Shown here one piece after another: positions 1 to 9,522 of a stretch of DNA of 64,000 nt. Each line of letters opens with the position of its first letter. Position 1 is the stretch's first letter. A program made the position numbers and the translations under genes. Under the pieces are notes generated by a model. The model was not told the DNA's origin and searched no databases. It worked only from the letters and a program-made list of their open reading frames with translations. The stretch is from Breznakibacter sp047600785 (GTDB lineage: Bacteria; Bacteroidota; Bacteroidia; Bacteroidales; Marinilabiliaceae), in assembly GCA_047600785.1 (NCBI GenBank), contig JASGKH010000002.1, forward strand, positions 1,364,001-1,428,000, written 5' to 3'.

Positions 1-1
1 T

Positions 2-520
2 ATGGAAATCCTGATAGGCCGCGCCTTCGAGGACAATGGCAAAAAGAAACGGTTCCTCGAATTGCAATACTTTTTCGATGAATTAAAGAAACAAGGCTAT
101 TCGTTCAACTTCATTCGTGAGTTAAAGCAGCCCAAGGCAATTCCTTTTAAAAAATTTGCCAGCCCCATAACCGGCCAGATATATCGCGAACACGATTTGA
201 AACGGGGAAACAAGCTAATGGACGAAATGGCCAAAGCAACCAAGCCAGGATCGGCAGATCACCTGCTTCGTGACAATACCGAACAAATAAAAGGGATAAC
301 GAAAAGCGATGGAACAAAGAACGAAACAAGTAACACATTGCCATCGGCCGTCTTCTACCAGAAAACATTGAAAACACATGTGGTGGTCGAACATCGCATG
401 ATCCACATTTACCTGATAACCCGGCAGGATAAATTTGCAGACAAGGTGCAAACCCTTGCTTCTCGTCAGCCATCAACCCGGAAGGATTGGCTAAAGCGGT
501 TGGTGGGGTACGGCAATTAA
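2..520 (+). CDS. Hypothetical protein, C-terminal part or whole
   Basis: An open frame runs from the left edge to a TAA at 518-520. A methionine codon lies at position 2, but the reading may continue upstream, so this could be only the C-terminal part. The 172 visible residues are very basic, hydrophilic and free of membrane segments or a signal peptide. I do not recognise a family. The richness in Lys and Arg and an amphipathic start would suit a nucleic-acid-associated protein, but that is only an impression. A hairpin at 554-575 and a strong terminator at 708-733 close the transcription unit. Confidence 0.5.
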   Translation: MEILIGRAFEDNGKKKRFLELQYFFDELKKQGYSFNFIRELKQPKAIPFKKFASPITGQIYREHDLKRGNKLMDEMAKATKPGSADHLLRDNTEQIKGITKSDGTKNETSNTLPSAVFYQKTLKTHVVVEHRMIHIYLITRQDKFADKVQTLASRQPSTRKDWLKRLVGYGN

Positions 521-553
521 AAAAAGATAAAGAAGCAAAAGACTTTGAGACGC

Positions 554-575
554 CCGTCCGTACCAGTACAGACGG
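554..575. terminator. Hairpin downstream of first gene
   Basis: CCGTCCGTAC (554-563) pairs with GTACAGACGG (566-575) with one mismatch and a 2-nt loop. There is no T tract, so it may only be a 3'-end stabiliser. The true terminator is probably the one at 708-733. Confidence 0.35.
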
Positions 576-701
576 AGAAAGACAAGAGGGGGAAAGTACT
601 TAACCCCTTTCTTAGTCTAATCTATACATGTAACATCTTCTGATATTTAACACTCATCAAACCGGGCAAGATTGTGCCTGGATCGAAGCGCAGTAATTAA
701 C

Positions 702-733
702 AAAAAAGGCTGTCATTTTTGACAGCCTTTTTT
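702..733. terminator. Bidirectional rho-independent terminator
   Basis: GGCTGTC (708-714) pairs perfectly with GACAGCC (721-727) around a 6-nt loop, with six A residues before and six T residues after. It can stop transcription from the left gene and, on the other strand, from the pectinesterase gene ending at 760. Confidence 0.9.
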
Positions 734-759
734 GTTTCAGTCCCGATGCAAACACCAAA

Positions 760-3700
760 TCAATTGTGGTGCAGCAACAGTTTGGACACGCTCACAGAAC
801 CATCTTTGTAAAAGGTACGTACCAATACAACCCCGTTGTAACGGTCTATATTGGACAAACGGGCCCCGTTGAGGTTAAAGTATTGCACATCGATCGCTTC
901 AGCCGATGCCTCAGGATTTTTCACCGAGGTAACGCCCGAGTAGGTGTATCCGTTCGACGGTGTCCCCAACCCACCCATTGAATTGGCGGCACGCACGGTA
1001 AAAATTGTACCGCCGGCGGTACCTTGTGGGATAGCATAACTGTTGGTCGTGACAAATTCAGCAAATGCCCCGTTTTTGCAGACAGCCCAGCAAAGCACGT
1101 AATTGCTGTCATCCCATGTCAAGGTCGTCCCTGCTGCCGCAACAACCGGTGCAGCCTCCTGTTCGGTATAGAGTGTCGGCTGCCAGGCATCGTTTCCCCC
1201 CAACACGTTTTCGATGGTATATTGCGCAGCCTGCCCGGCCGTCAGCACGGGATCCAGCACCACAGTGGTCGCATCTTTGGTGTACGTGGTCCGGCGCCCG
1301 GACAAGTCAACCGAAGCCCCGCTCGATGTCATGCTGTTGTATTCGGCGAACACGGACGGCACCACGTTCATGGGGTCGCCCCACGCCGCAGCGGTAGGCA
1401 ACACCTTCATGGTGGTGTTGATGAACACGCTTTTGGGTTGGTTGTTCCAGGGACGGGCCAGGCGGTATTGGCCATTGTTGACATCAAACCCGTCAATGGT
1501 ACAGTCGCTGAACACATAACCCCACTCGGTGGTCGTGGCAGGCGCAGCAATCACATTGCCCGAACGGTTTTCTAAATAAAGCAGGCATTCATTGAAGAAA
1601 ATATCGCCACCACCGCAAATAAAATCAACCGTCCCGTGGATCTCACAATTTTCGAGATAACTACGGTTGCTTCCTGTAAAGTATGTGTCTTGGTTACTCA
1701 ACAATTTCACGTTTTTATAGATGTTCTTGCTGCCCTGGTCCCACAATGCGACCCCACGGCCGATCAATGTACCCGTACGGTAATCCATCTTGTTCAACAA
1801 CGAGATGTCCTGCATGTAAACATTCGATGCCGCACTGGTAAAATACATCGTGGCCGTGCTGTTGATCGATTCGCTGATGGACTTGTTGTACACCACTACC
1901 CCATCGGCACTTTCGCCCACATACGATACGTTCGGGAGAGAAATGGTGGTCATTTGGTTACCGTCACCCGTATTTTCGCCAATATTGTATTCTCCGTCGG
2001 GGAAAAAAACGTAGAAGCGGTTGCCCGATGATGATGCCGCAGTCGCCGCAGCCAATGCCGCTTTAAAGTCGCCATCGACACCCACCACAAAGTCAAATTT
2101 CTTTTTGGTAACCGCAGGACGCGCCATGGTGGTAAACTGGATGACAATGGGCGCCAGCAAGGTGTTCCCGGCCAGGTCAGACACCGTTGCTCCTTCCAGC
2201 GTAAAGGTGTATTGGGTGTTGTAATCCAATCCGGCATACGGGAAAGTGATGGTCTTGCCGCTCATGGCAGGCTCTAATGTTTTGCTGCCCAGGGTTGCCG
2301 TGGTCCCATCAACGACTTTTACCTTTTCGTCGAACGTCAGGACTATTTTACCGGTGGCCGATGCGGTGGCCGATGCGGTGACGGGAACAGTGCCCACCAG
2401 CTCGGGGGGAGTACCGTCGTCATATACAGCTTCATTGGCCGTGACGTATATGGCCGATATGGCTGTGCCATCTTTTTCAGATGTGGTGCCCAATAAGCTG
2501 GACGAATAATCGGGTATCCAACGGATGTAAACCATTGGGGCGTGGTTCGCATCGGCAGGCAGTTCAAACGATTTGCCGTACCACGTTTTGGCCGCTGCCA
2601 TGGTATAAGTGCCAAGCAAAGTAAAATCAGCGCCGTTCAACGAGTATTCACACCGCTGTACCGAATAGGCGTTGTAGTTGTACAACATGGCCGCCGCCAC
2701 TTTGATGTCGGTAAAATCGGTGGCGTTGAACGCAATTTGGTAATACCAGTTTTCGGTTAAAAGCTGCCAGTTCACGGCCGCCGGGGCACCTTCATAACCT
2801 CCGGCAGCCACCTGCGATTTATCGAGCCAGCTACCAGAGGTGCCATCAGCCTTTCGGAGCGTCAAGGCAGAAGTTTCATTGTCATCCGTCGAATAGAAAT
2901 CGGCCACACGCCCTTCGCTGCCTGTTTTGTAAAAGTCCCATCCCACAATGTAATCAACGGCACTATAAACAGCGGTCACCGATTGGTTTTTGGTCATTGG
3001 CACAACCAAGCTGGTCGAAGTTTCGCCCGTTGACCAGTTGGTAAAAGTCAACAAAGGGTTCGACGCGGCGGTTAGGGTCACGTTCACGCCCTCTTCATAC
3101 ATCCGTTTTCCATCGATGGTCGTCCCTGCGGGCGAAGGTGTTACCATGTACGATTTGCCGCCATCGGTATCGATGGCCAACGAATAAGTGTTCAATTGGG
3201 CAAACACCGCCGTCAACGTCGTGTTCGCACCAATGCTGAAGGAATATTCCGGAGAGGCAGACACCGTTTGCCCCGTACCGTCAATCCATTTTTCGAATGC
3301 ATACCCGAAATTTTTTGTCGCAGTAACAGTAATGTTGGTCCCTTCATCGAACAGGGTTCCCGATGGGCTCACGGTCACAGTTCCCGCACCTGCGATGGAA
3401 GGAGATACACTTAACGTATAGGTTGGGAGATTAGCCACCGAACCGGACAAATTACCTGTAATTGCCACGTTGGCAAACCCTACTTGCTTTGTATTATCTA
3501 GCGAATACAAATAGAGCTCCAAAGCACAATTGCCCGTAGAGGCAGGAATGGTAACTTCAGAAAGATCATAGGTTGCATGGGTAAAAGCACCCGAATTGTC
3601 ACGAGCAGGAATAAGATCCGTGGCAATGACGGTGGATTCCCCATCGCTGGATTTCCACAATACATTGACTAAGCCACCATTCGTTCCATAACGTTGACAA

Positions 3701-4062
3701 TCGAATGCAATTGCAGTCGGAACAAACGACAAACCGTTTTTAGGTAATATATGGAACACAACCCTCCCTTCAGCACTGGCAGCATTTAATTTGGCAGAAG
3801 GGGTAACAGCTGTAAAATCCTGACTATTAGACGTTTTTTTGACAATTTTAAGTTCACCACTGGTCGAATCATAAAAATTAGTCCCGAACGTTACATAATT
3901 AGTCGTAAAATAATCACCCGTACCCGATGAAAAGGAAGCAACCTGGCCAGCCGTCCCCAGATTAAAAGGCCATGTCACGGTCGTGGAAGTGTTGACTGTC
4001 TGTGCAACAGCACCAACGACAGACACTGCAAGCAGAAAAAGCAGGTAGATTTTTTTTCTCAT
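760..4062 (-). CDS. Secreted multidomain pectinesterase (CE8)
   Basis: Pectin methylesterases remove methyl esters from homogalacturonan. The protein has 1100 residues. Residues 1-20 are a signal peptide. About 215-290 and 293-368 are two divergent InlB-type repeats ending in LTAVFA and VTAVYS. About 555-650 is an SbsA-like Ig domain. About 655-960 is the pectinesterase right-handed helix with QDTYF (about 790), GTVDFICG (about 812) and ARPWN (about 870), which hold the two catalytic aspartates and the arginine of the family. The last 45 residues (VQYFNLNG then VVLVRTFYKDG) look like a Bacteroidetes C-terminal sorting tail, suggesting surface delivery. The usual FIFG of the second motif is FICG here. 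It stands alone as a transcription unit with a promoter at 4093-4100. Confidence 0.92.
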   Translation of the reverse strand: MRKKIYLLFLLAVSVVGAVAQTVNTSTTVTWPFNLGTAGQVASFSSGTGDYFTTNYVTFGTNFYDSTSGELKIVKKTSNSQDFTAVTPSAKLNAASAEGRVVFHILPKNGLSFVPTAIAFDCQRYGTNGGLVNVLWKSSDGESTVIATDLIPARDNSGAFTHATYDLSEVTIPASTGNCALELYLYSLDNTKQVGFANVAITGNLSGSVANLPTYTLSVSPSIAGAGTVTVSPSGTLFDEGTNITVTATKNFGYAFEKWIDGTGQTVSASPEYSFSIGANTTLTAVFAQLNTYSLAIDTDGGKSYMVTPSPAGTTIDGKRMYEEGVNVTLTAASNPLLTFTNWSTGETSTSLVVPMTKNQSVTAVYSAVDYIVGWDFYKTGSEGRVADFYSTDDNETSALTLRKADGTSGSWLDKSQVAAGGYEGAPAAVNWQLLTENWYYQIAFNATDFTDIKVAAAMLYNYNAYSVQRCEYSLNGADFTLLGTYTMAAAKTWYGKSFELPADANHAPMVYIRWIPDYSSSLLGTTSEKDGTAISAIYVTANEAVYDDGTPPELVGTVPVTASATASATGKIVLTFDEKVKVVDGTTATLGSKTLEPAMSGKTITFPYAGLDYNTQYTFTLEGATVSDLAGNTLLAPIVIQFTTMARPAVTKKKFDFVVGVDGDFKAALAAATAASSSGNRFYVFFPDGEYNIGENTGDGNQMTTISLPNVSYVGESADGVVVYNKSISESINSTATMYFTSAASNVYMQDISLLNKMDYRTGTLIGRGVALWDQGSKNIYKNVKLLSNQDTYFTGSNRSYLENCEIHGTVDFICGGGDIFFNECLLYLENRSGNVIAAPATTTEWGYVFSDCTIDGFDVNNGQYRLARPWNNQPKSVFINTTMKVLPTAAAWGDPMNVVPSVFAEYNSMTSSGASVDLSGRRTTYTKDATTVVLDPVLTAGQAAQYTIENVLGGNDAWQPTLYTEQEAAPVVAAAGTTLTWDDSNYVLCWAVCKNGAFAEFVTTNSYAIPQGTAGGTIFTVRAANSMGGLGTPSNGYTYSGVTSVKNPEASAEAIDVQYFNLNGARLSNIDRYNGVVLVRTFYKDGSVSVSKLLLHHN

Positions 4063-4092
4063 GGATCTGTTTTATTTAAGTTAAACACGATC

Positions 4093-4100
4093 CAAATTTA
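4093..4100 (-). promoter_or_regulatory. -7 promoter element of pectinesterase gene
   Basis: On the minus strand TAAATTTG matches the Bacteroidetes -7 consensus TAnnTTTG, 30 nt before the pectinesterase ATG. A clear -33 TTTG is not visible. Confidence 0.55.
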
Positions 4101-4432
4101 TTTTGACTGTCGTGTGGCCTTGGCTAATTTTTGGTTTTTGAATTATTTTTTTCAATTTATTAACAAACAACATCAATTAATCCACATTCCGGTTCAACGA
4201 GTTCCCTCCGGGCATACCATTGGATACCATTGTTTCGGGACACGGCGCCAGGTAAGCTGCCACCACCACCCACGATGTGGTTCAAGAAAAAATAACGTTT
4301 ATCTGTCGAAGGCTGTTGGAGAAGTTTGAATGCAAAATCCCTGCATACTTGCCTGTATCAGGCAAAGAGATGGAAAAGCCGCGAAGCAATCATGGCTAAA
4401 GCCGTCTTTGGGGGCTTGTTTGTGGGAAACGT
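4101..4432. other. Intergenic stretch with no gene seen
   Basis: This lies between the divergently placed start of the pectinesterase gene and the end of the NagX-like gene. Apart from the promoter at 4093-4100 I see no conserved frame, strong hairpin or repeat. Confidence 0.5.
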
Positions 4433-5545
4433 TCATATTTTGACAAACACGTTCTTTCTGTACATCAGATACACAGGTATAAAACAAAGCGCAGTGTACA
4501 GCACGGCCCAGAGCAGCGAGGCCAGTTCGGGAGCCAATACCTCTCCCTCCACTGCCATGAAACAGGTTTGGACGGATTGGCCCGCCACCGTTATACGGGC
4601 CAACGGATAGGCCAATAAAAAATGTAACACGTAGGCCGTAATGGCATTGGCACCGAACACCAGCCCCACAAAGGCCCACCGAACGCGTTGCCGGTGATCG
4701 ATGAGGAAAATGGCCAACGACCATAACAAAGACGCCAATCCTGCCGTGACCAGCACAAATGAACTGCTCCATACGTTTTTGTTGAGCGGAAACCACCACG
4801 ACAAGAGATAGCCCACGATAGTAAGTGCCACACCGTACAGGGACAGCCGTGCAATTTTTTGCCGGATGGTCAATGCCCCGCACACAAGGCCCGTTGCCCA
4901 CATTCCCATCAAAGCCGTGACCAATGCGGGAAATGTACCCAGAATCCCCTCCGGGTCCCAATGGCCAAAATACATTTTCCCGGGCAACAACCGGCTGTCA
5001 ACCCAGGCGGGCCAGTTTACCTGTGGGTTAAATACCACACCATGTCCGGGAATGGGCACGACCATGCACCACACCGCATATCCGGTTAAAATAATAGCCC
5101 CTATTGCCATTTGCCAACGACGCCGCACGTACAAAAACAACCACGATACCCCCCAATAACAAATTGCAATGCGCTGCAACACTCCGGCAATACGCCATTC
5201 CGAAAAACCGGACGATAACCAGTTTAAAAACACGCCCAATGCGAAAATAAGGATCGCCCGTTTGGCTATTTTCGTGACCAGGGATTTTCGGGTATCGCCC
5301 GCCTGCAACCGTTTGCCCAGCGCCAGCACCGCAGACGCACCTACGATGAACAAAAAAAACGGAAAGACCAGATCGGCCAGCGTCAGTCCGTTGAAATCGG
5401 CATGGCGAAACGGCGCGTAGACGTACGACCAAGAACCGGGGGAATTGACAAGAATCATTCCTGCAACGGTAAATCCGCGCAAAGCATCAAGGGACCGGAG
5501 GCGGGGAGAGGATTGGGGGGATGGCATGGGAATTTGGGATTTCAA
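4433..5545 (-). CDS. NagX/HGSNAT-like membrane acyltransferase (DUF5009 type)
   Basis: A 370-residue integral membrane protein with about ten hydrophobic helices. The N-terminal signature SLDALRGFTVAGMILVN, followed by the loop with H, D and FNGLTLADLVFPFFLFIVG, is typical of bacterial relatives of heparan-alpha-glucosaminide N-acetyltransferase (NagX, DUF1624/DUF5009). Family members are thought to acetylate amino sugars or glycans at the inner membrane using acetyl-CoA from the cytoplasm. A second in-frame ATG seven codons downstream (before PSPQ) could also be the start. It is monocistronic. The substrate cannot be inferred from the neighbours. Confidence 0.85.
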   Translation of the reverse strand: MKSQIPMPSPQSSPRLRSLDALRGFTVAGMILVNSPGSWSYVYAPFRHADFNGLTLADLVFPFFLFIVGASAVLALGKRLQAGDTRKSLVTKIAKRAILIFALGVFLNWLSSGFSEWRIAGVLQRIAICYWGVSWLFLYVRRRWQMAIGAIILTGYAVWCMVVPIPGHGVVFNPQVNWPAWVDSRLLPGKMYFGHWDPEGILGTFPALVTALMGMWATGLVCGALTIRQKIARLSLYGVALTIVGYLLSWWFPLNKNVWSSSFVLVTAGLASLLWSLAIFLIDHRQRVRWAFVGLVFGANAITAYVLHFLLAYPLARITVAGQSVQTCFMAVEGEVLAPELASLLWAVLYTALCFIPVYLMYRKNVFVKI

Positions 5546-5813
5546 TTAACAGATGACAATGGACGTAAGAATGACAAGCTTCTATATTCCTGAAAGGGGT
5601 TTCACACGTAAATCACAAAGACAGTAAACACGAAAACCCAAAAAAGAAAAAACGGCGGCCTTTCGTGGCATTACCAAGTAATTGTGTCGACGAGCGCTTT
5701 CCTGCTTCACGGCTTCAGCACGAATCATTTTCAGCGCAATGCCTGATTTCATCCATCATCATCCCCAAACTTATAAAATTTATCGCTCACACCATCCATC
5801 CAATATTCCTTCC

Positions 5814-5821
5814 TATTTTTG
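5814..5821 (+). promoter_or_regulatory. -7 promoter element of RluA-family gene
   Basis: TATTTTTG matches TAnnTTTG and lies 19 nt before the ATG at 5841. A promoter here excludes an upstream in-frame ATG at 5682 and fixes the start at 5841. Confidence 0.65.
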
Positions 5822-5840
5822 CAAGCGACCAACAAGTATA

Positions 5841-7541
5841 ATGGAAATGGAGCCACAGGCAAACAACGATTGTTTTTGGCATTTCAGGACACCGGTAAGC
5901 CACATTCCGTTGCCTGAAAGCTTTACTTACCCTTTCCATTACACACCGCATCCGCTGGGCATAACCGCCGCGCAAGAACTTCAGCAATACATTGTCACGC
6001 AGGCACGATGGGACCACGACTTTGGCATTGAAACCCGCGTGGACGGCACCAACATCGGCAAGATGTTCGGCATTCTGGTCGTGCGCAGGCACAATGGGGA
6101 ACTGGGATATCTGGCCGCTTTTTCGGGCAAACTGGGTGGAAAGAACCACTATCCCGGCTTCGTCCCCCCCATCGTGGATTTGTTACGGGAGGATGGTTTT
6201 TACCGACGCGGCGAAGACGAGATAAGCGCCATTAATCATCGCATCAGGGCCATTGAGGAATCGGACACATATAACGATTGCAGAAAACATCTGGAGAGCA
6301 TCCTGTCGCAGTCGGCCCTGGAACAGAACCGGTACCGCCAAGCCATGAAAGTAGCCAAAAAAGAGCGTGACCACCAGCGCCAGCAAGCCGAAAAGGAACT
6401 TCCGCCCGGTGAACTTACGGCATTAAAGGAGAGATTGAAAAACGCGAGCCTCAAATGGCAGTACGATTACAAAATATTGGCAAAGCAATGGGATGAAAGG
6501 CTGGATGCCGCACGTTATGCGTTGTCCCGGTCCGGTGAAGAACTTGATCGTTTGCGCGAGGAACGCAAAACCAAATCGGCCGCTTTGCAACAAAAACTGT
6601 TCGATCACTACCGTTTTCTCAACAGTCACGGGCACACAAAGACCGCGGCCGAGATATTTGCCCAAACGGATCAAAAAACCGCTCCTGCGGGCGCAGGTGA
6701 TTGCGCGGCGCCCAAACTGCTCCAGCACGCCTACACGCACCAAATGCGGCCCATTGCCCTGGCGGAATTCTGGTGGGGACAATCACCAAAGTCCGAAATC
6801 CGTCGGCACGGACATTTTTACCCGTCATGCCGCAGCAAGTGTCTGCCCATCCTGGAACATATGCTGCAAGGCATCAATGTTGAGCCAGACCCCGTACTCT
6901 TGCCCCCGCCGTCGGGCGAGGAGCCCTATGTTGTTTATGAAGACGATACAATCGGCGTGGTCTGCAAGCCTGCCGAATACCTTTCCGTCCCGGGAAAGAC
7001 GGAAGCTGAATCCGTGTACACGTTTCTGCGGAAAAAATACCCGCACGCCACGGGCCCCATGATGGTGCACCGGTTGGACATGTCCACGTCGGGACTCATG
7101 GTGTTTGCCAAGACTTTGGATGCATACCACCACCTGCAACAACAGTTTGCCGACCGCACGGTGAAAAAACGTTACGTGGCGTTACTGGACGGAATGGTAG
7201 AGCAGAACGAAGGGACCATCAAACTGCCCTTACGTGCCGATCTGGACGACAGGCCCCGCCAGTTGGTCTGCTTTGAGCACGGCAAACCCGCCGTAACCAA
7301 GTGGAAGGTGGTTGAACGACAGAACGGGCACACACGTGTCCACTTCGTCCCTGTCACGGGGCGTACCCATCAACTCCGCGTCCATGCCGCACATCCGCTC
7401 GGGCTGAACTGCCCTATCGCAGGCGACGATCTGTACGGGCAAAAAGCAGAACGGCTTTGCCTGCATGCCGAATATTTACGGTTTAAGCACCCGGTGACGA
7501 CGAAAGAGATGGAGTTCGTCCTTACCCCCTCTGGTTTTTGA
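5841..7541 (+). CDS. RluA-family pseudouridine synthase with N-terminal extension
   Basis: Isomerises uridine to pseudouridine in structured RNA, probably rRNA. The protein has 566 residues, about twice the length of plain RluA. Residues 1-130 form a globular domain, about 130-260 is charged and probably coiled coil, about 285-345 is a small domain rich in conserved His, Trp and Cys, and the last 220 residues are the catalytic domain. HRLDMSTSGL (410-419) contains the catalytic Asp413, and GRTHQLRVH lies at 506-514. This long architecture is usual in Bacteroidetes. I chose the start at 5841 because a promoter lies just before it and the family begins close to the PFHYTPHP motif. The stop codon sits inside the terminator hairpin at 7522-7558. 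Confidence 0.9.
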   Translation: MEMEPQANNDCFWHFRTPVSHIPLPESFTYPFHYTPHPLGITAAQELQQYIVTQARWDHDFGIETRVDGTNIGKMFGILVVRRHNGELGYLAAFSGKLGGKNHYPGFVPPIVDLLREDGFYRRGEDEISAINHRIRAIEESDTYNDCRKHLESILSQSALEQNRYRQAMKVAKKERDHQRQQAEKELPPGELTALKERLKNASLKWQYDYKILAKQWDERLDAARYALSRSGEELDRLREERKTKSAALQQKLFDHYRFLNSHGHTKTAAEIFAQTDQKTAPAGAGDCAAPKLLQHAYTHQMRPIALAEFWWGQSPKSEIRRHGHFYPSCRSKCLPILEHMLQGINVEPDPVLLPPPSGEEPYVVYEDDTIGVVCKPAEYLSVPGKTEAESVYTFLRKKYPHATGPMMVHRLDMSTSGLMVFAKTLDAYHHLQQQFADRTVKKRYVALLDGMVEQNEGTIKLPLRADLDDRPRQLVCFEHGKPAVTKWKVVERQNGHTRVHFVPVTGRTHQLRVHAAHPLGLNCPIAGDDLYGQKAERLCLHAEYLRFKHPVTTKEMEFVLTPSGF

Positions 7542-7558
7542 AAACCCGGAGGGGGTAA
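7522..7558. terminator. Hairpin between convergent genes
   Basis: TTACCCCCTC (7522-7531) pairs with GAGGGGGTAA (7549-7558), ten perfect base pairs. The stop codon of the RluA-family gene is in the loop. It serves both this gene and the chemotaxis gene ending at 7570. There is no long T tract. Confidence 0.7.
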
Positions 7559-7569
7559 AGGAGAAACCC

Positions 7570-9489
7570 TTACACTTTAAAAAACGAGACCGTCGCCTTC
7601 AGATTCTCAGCCTGGGCGGTAAGCTCTTGTGAACTGGAAGCCATCTCTTCACTGGCCGCGGCATTCTGCTGGGTTACGTTGTTAAGCTCCTGTATGGCAT
7701 TGTTCACCTGATTGGCGCCACTGTGCTGTTCGGCCGATGCAGCGGCGATTTCCTGCACCAGTAAAGTGGTTCTCTCCACATAGGGACGGATCTCGGCCAC
7801 CATGGCACCCGCCTCTTCCACCACCTGCACGCTGTGGTTGGCCAGCGTCACGATCTCTTCCGCCGCCATACGGCTACGCTCGGCCAGTTTGCGTACCTCG
7901 GCAGCCACCACGGCAAATCCCCTTCCCTGCTCCCCGGCACGGGCAGCTTCCACGGCCGCGTTGAGTGCCAGGATATTGGTCTGCATGGCTATTTCGTTGA
8001 TAACGGATATTCTCCGTGCAATTTCACGGTTTGCCTCCACGGCACTTTGTGAACGGAGGCTTATCTTTTCAATACCTTCTTTCGACAGGTTGGCAATCTT
8101 TTCGGTTTCCCTTGCATTGTCGGTGTTTTGGGCAATGTTGGAGGTGATCTCTTCCATGGTCGACGAAACCTCTTCGGTGGACGACGCTTGTTCCGATGCT
8201 CCTTGCGATAACTGGATGCTGGTATCGCCCAGCTGGTTGCTGGCACCAAGGATATGGTCAGCCCCTTCCGCCACTTGCTGGATGGTGGCGGTAAGCTTCT
8301 CCCTCATTCGGGTAAAGGAATCGTACAATGCGCCGATTTCGTCACGTTGCACTTTCACGTTGTTCTTTTCCCGGAGATTGCCGTTGGCCATTTCATTGGC
8401 CATTTCCACCATGCCGGTCAGCGGTTTCACCAGCAATGCGGCATACCATCCCACCAGGGCCATGCCTGCGATTGCCAGAAGGATACCCAGAAAGATTTGG
8501 TTCCACATCAGCCTGTCGGCACGTTCGGTAATAATGTCGAGAGGGACGGCAAAACGCATTTGCCATGGCTCGGTGGTTTTACCCACACAAAAAGGCACAC
8601 GCACCTCCAGTTGCCCGTCCTTTTCCACAATCCCCAACCGTCCGTCGGCAATCTCGTCCAGTTCCTGCCGGGCATCCTGCGGATTGACCGTCTTCAAATC
8701 CTTATTGACCAATTCCTTGTTCCGGCGATTGGCCACAAAAACACCATTATGCGATAAAATGGCCGCCTGGTAGTTGCCGGCATAATAATCGCCCTGCTCC
8801 ACCAATTTCTGCATAAAATCGATGGGATAATCAATGCCCGTCACCCCAAAGAAGCGGCCATCGACCACCACGGGCGTCATGCACGACACCATCAGCACGT
8901 CGACCCCCTGGACCGGATAAAGTACCGGTTCGGTCAAGAAATCGGTCAACGACTTTTTGGGGATATAATACCATGGCGCATCGGTCTCCGTTCCATAGTT
9001 CACCAGCACCTCGGGTACCGCCCGGCCCGACGGTCCCTTGGTCAGGTACATTAAAAAGCGGCCCGTACGATCATGGGCGGGTGCGTTGACGTAGCGGTCA
9101 TCCTTGCCGTCGAACGCATTGGGCTCGAAACCCAACGTAAACCCAAGAAAATCGCCGTTCGAGAAAAGGATCTTCTCACCCATCATCACCGCCTGGTCGC
9201 GACTAATGCGGAAATCGTTGCCTGCCGTGCAAAACACGGACAACGCAATGGCCATGTCCCGGGATGCGGTCATGGCTTCGTCCAGGCGATCCTGTACGTT
9301 GGCCTTGTATTCGCCAGCCACGGCCAAAGCTTCTTTTCTGGCGGCATCAATGGCCTCGTGGCGAGCCTGCGTCGAACCGTAAAGTATAATGACGGCAGCC
9401 GTCAACGTCATGCCAATGCCGATCATGATGCCCAGCTTTCGCGTGAGCGACATGCCTTTCCTGCTTTTTTCCAGTTTCTCCATTGCCAT
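7570..9489 (-). CDS. Methyl-accepting chemotaxis protein with Cache sensor
   Basis: A 639-residue membrane sensor. One transmembrane helix lies at about 17-39, a periplasmic double-Cache-like domain at about 40-335, a second helix at about 340-362, a HAMP domain to about 410, and then a long coiled-coil signalling domain. The hairpin tip AMQTNILALNAAVEAARAG (about 500-518) is the CheA/CheW-binding signature. The C-terminus ends in SFFKV without a CheR-docking pentapeptide. Cache domains commonly bind amino acids or small carboxylates. It is the second gene of an operon, 33 nt after an outer-membrane barrel gene. No che genes are in the window. An alternative start is two codons downstream. 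Confidence 0.93.
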   Translation of the reverse strand: MAMEKLEKSRKGMSLTRKLGIMIGIGMTLTAAVIILYGSTQARHEAIDAARKEALAVAGEYKANVQDRLDEAMTASRDMAIALSVFCTAGNDFRISRDQAVMMGEKILFSNGDFLGFTLGFEPNAFDGKDDRYVNAPAHDRTGRFLMYLTKGPSGRAVPEVLVNYGTETDAPWYYIPKKSLTDFLTEPVLYPVQGVDVLMVSCMTPVVVDGRFFGVTGIDYPIDFMQKLVEQGDYYAGNYQAAILSHNGVFVANRRNKELVNKDLKTVNPQDARQELDEIADGRLGIVEKDGQLEVRVPFCVGKTTEPWQMRFAVPLDIITERADRLMWNQIFLGILLAIAGMALVGWYAALLVKPLTGMVEMANEMANGNLREKNNVKVQRDEIGALYDSFTRMREKLTATIQQVAEGADHILGASNQLGDTSIQLSQGASEQASSTEEVSSTMEEITSNIAQNTDNARETEKIANLSKEGIEKISLRSQSAVEANREIARRISVINEIAMQTNILALNAAVEAARAGEQGRGFAVVAAEVRKLAERSRMAAEEIVTLANHSVQVVEEAGAMVAEIRPYVERTTLLVQEIAAASAEQHSGANQVNNAIQELNNVTQQNAAASEEMASSSQELTAQAENLKATVSFFKV

Positions 9490-9522
9490 ACCAAATCAGA
9501 TTTTTACCGAATGAATTTAAAA

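Noticed and set aside
2..520. Mobilisation/relaxase gene
   Set aside because: Basic composition hinted at this, but no relaxase histidine or tyrosine motif is visible.
7802..8773. Plus-strand frame of 323 codons opposite the chemotaxis gene
   Set aside because: It mirrors the strongly supported receptor gene, has no family resemblance and biased composition typical of antisense frames.
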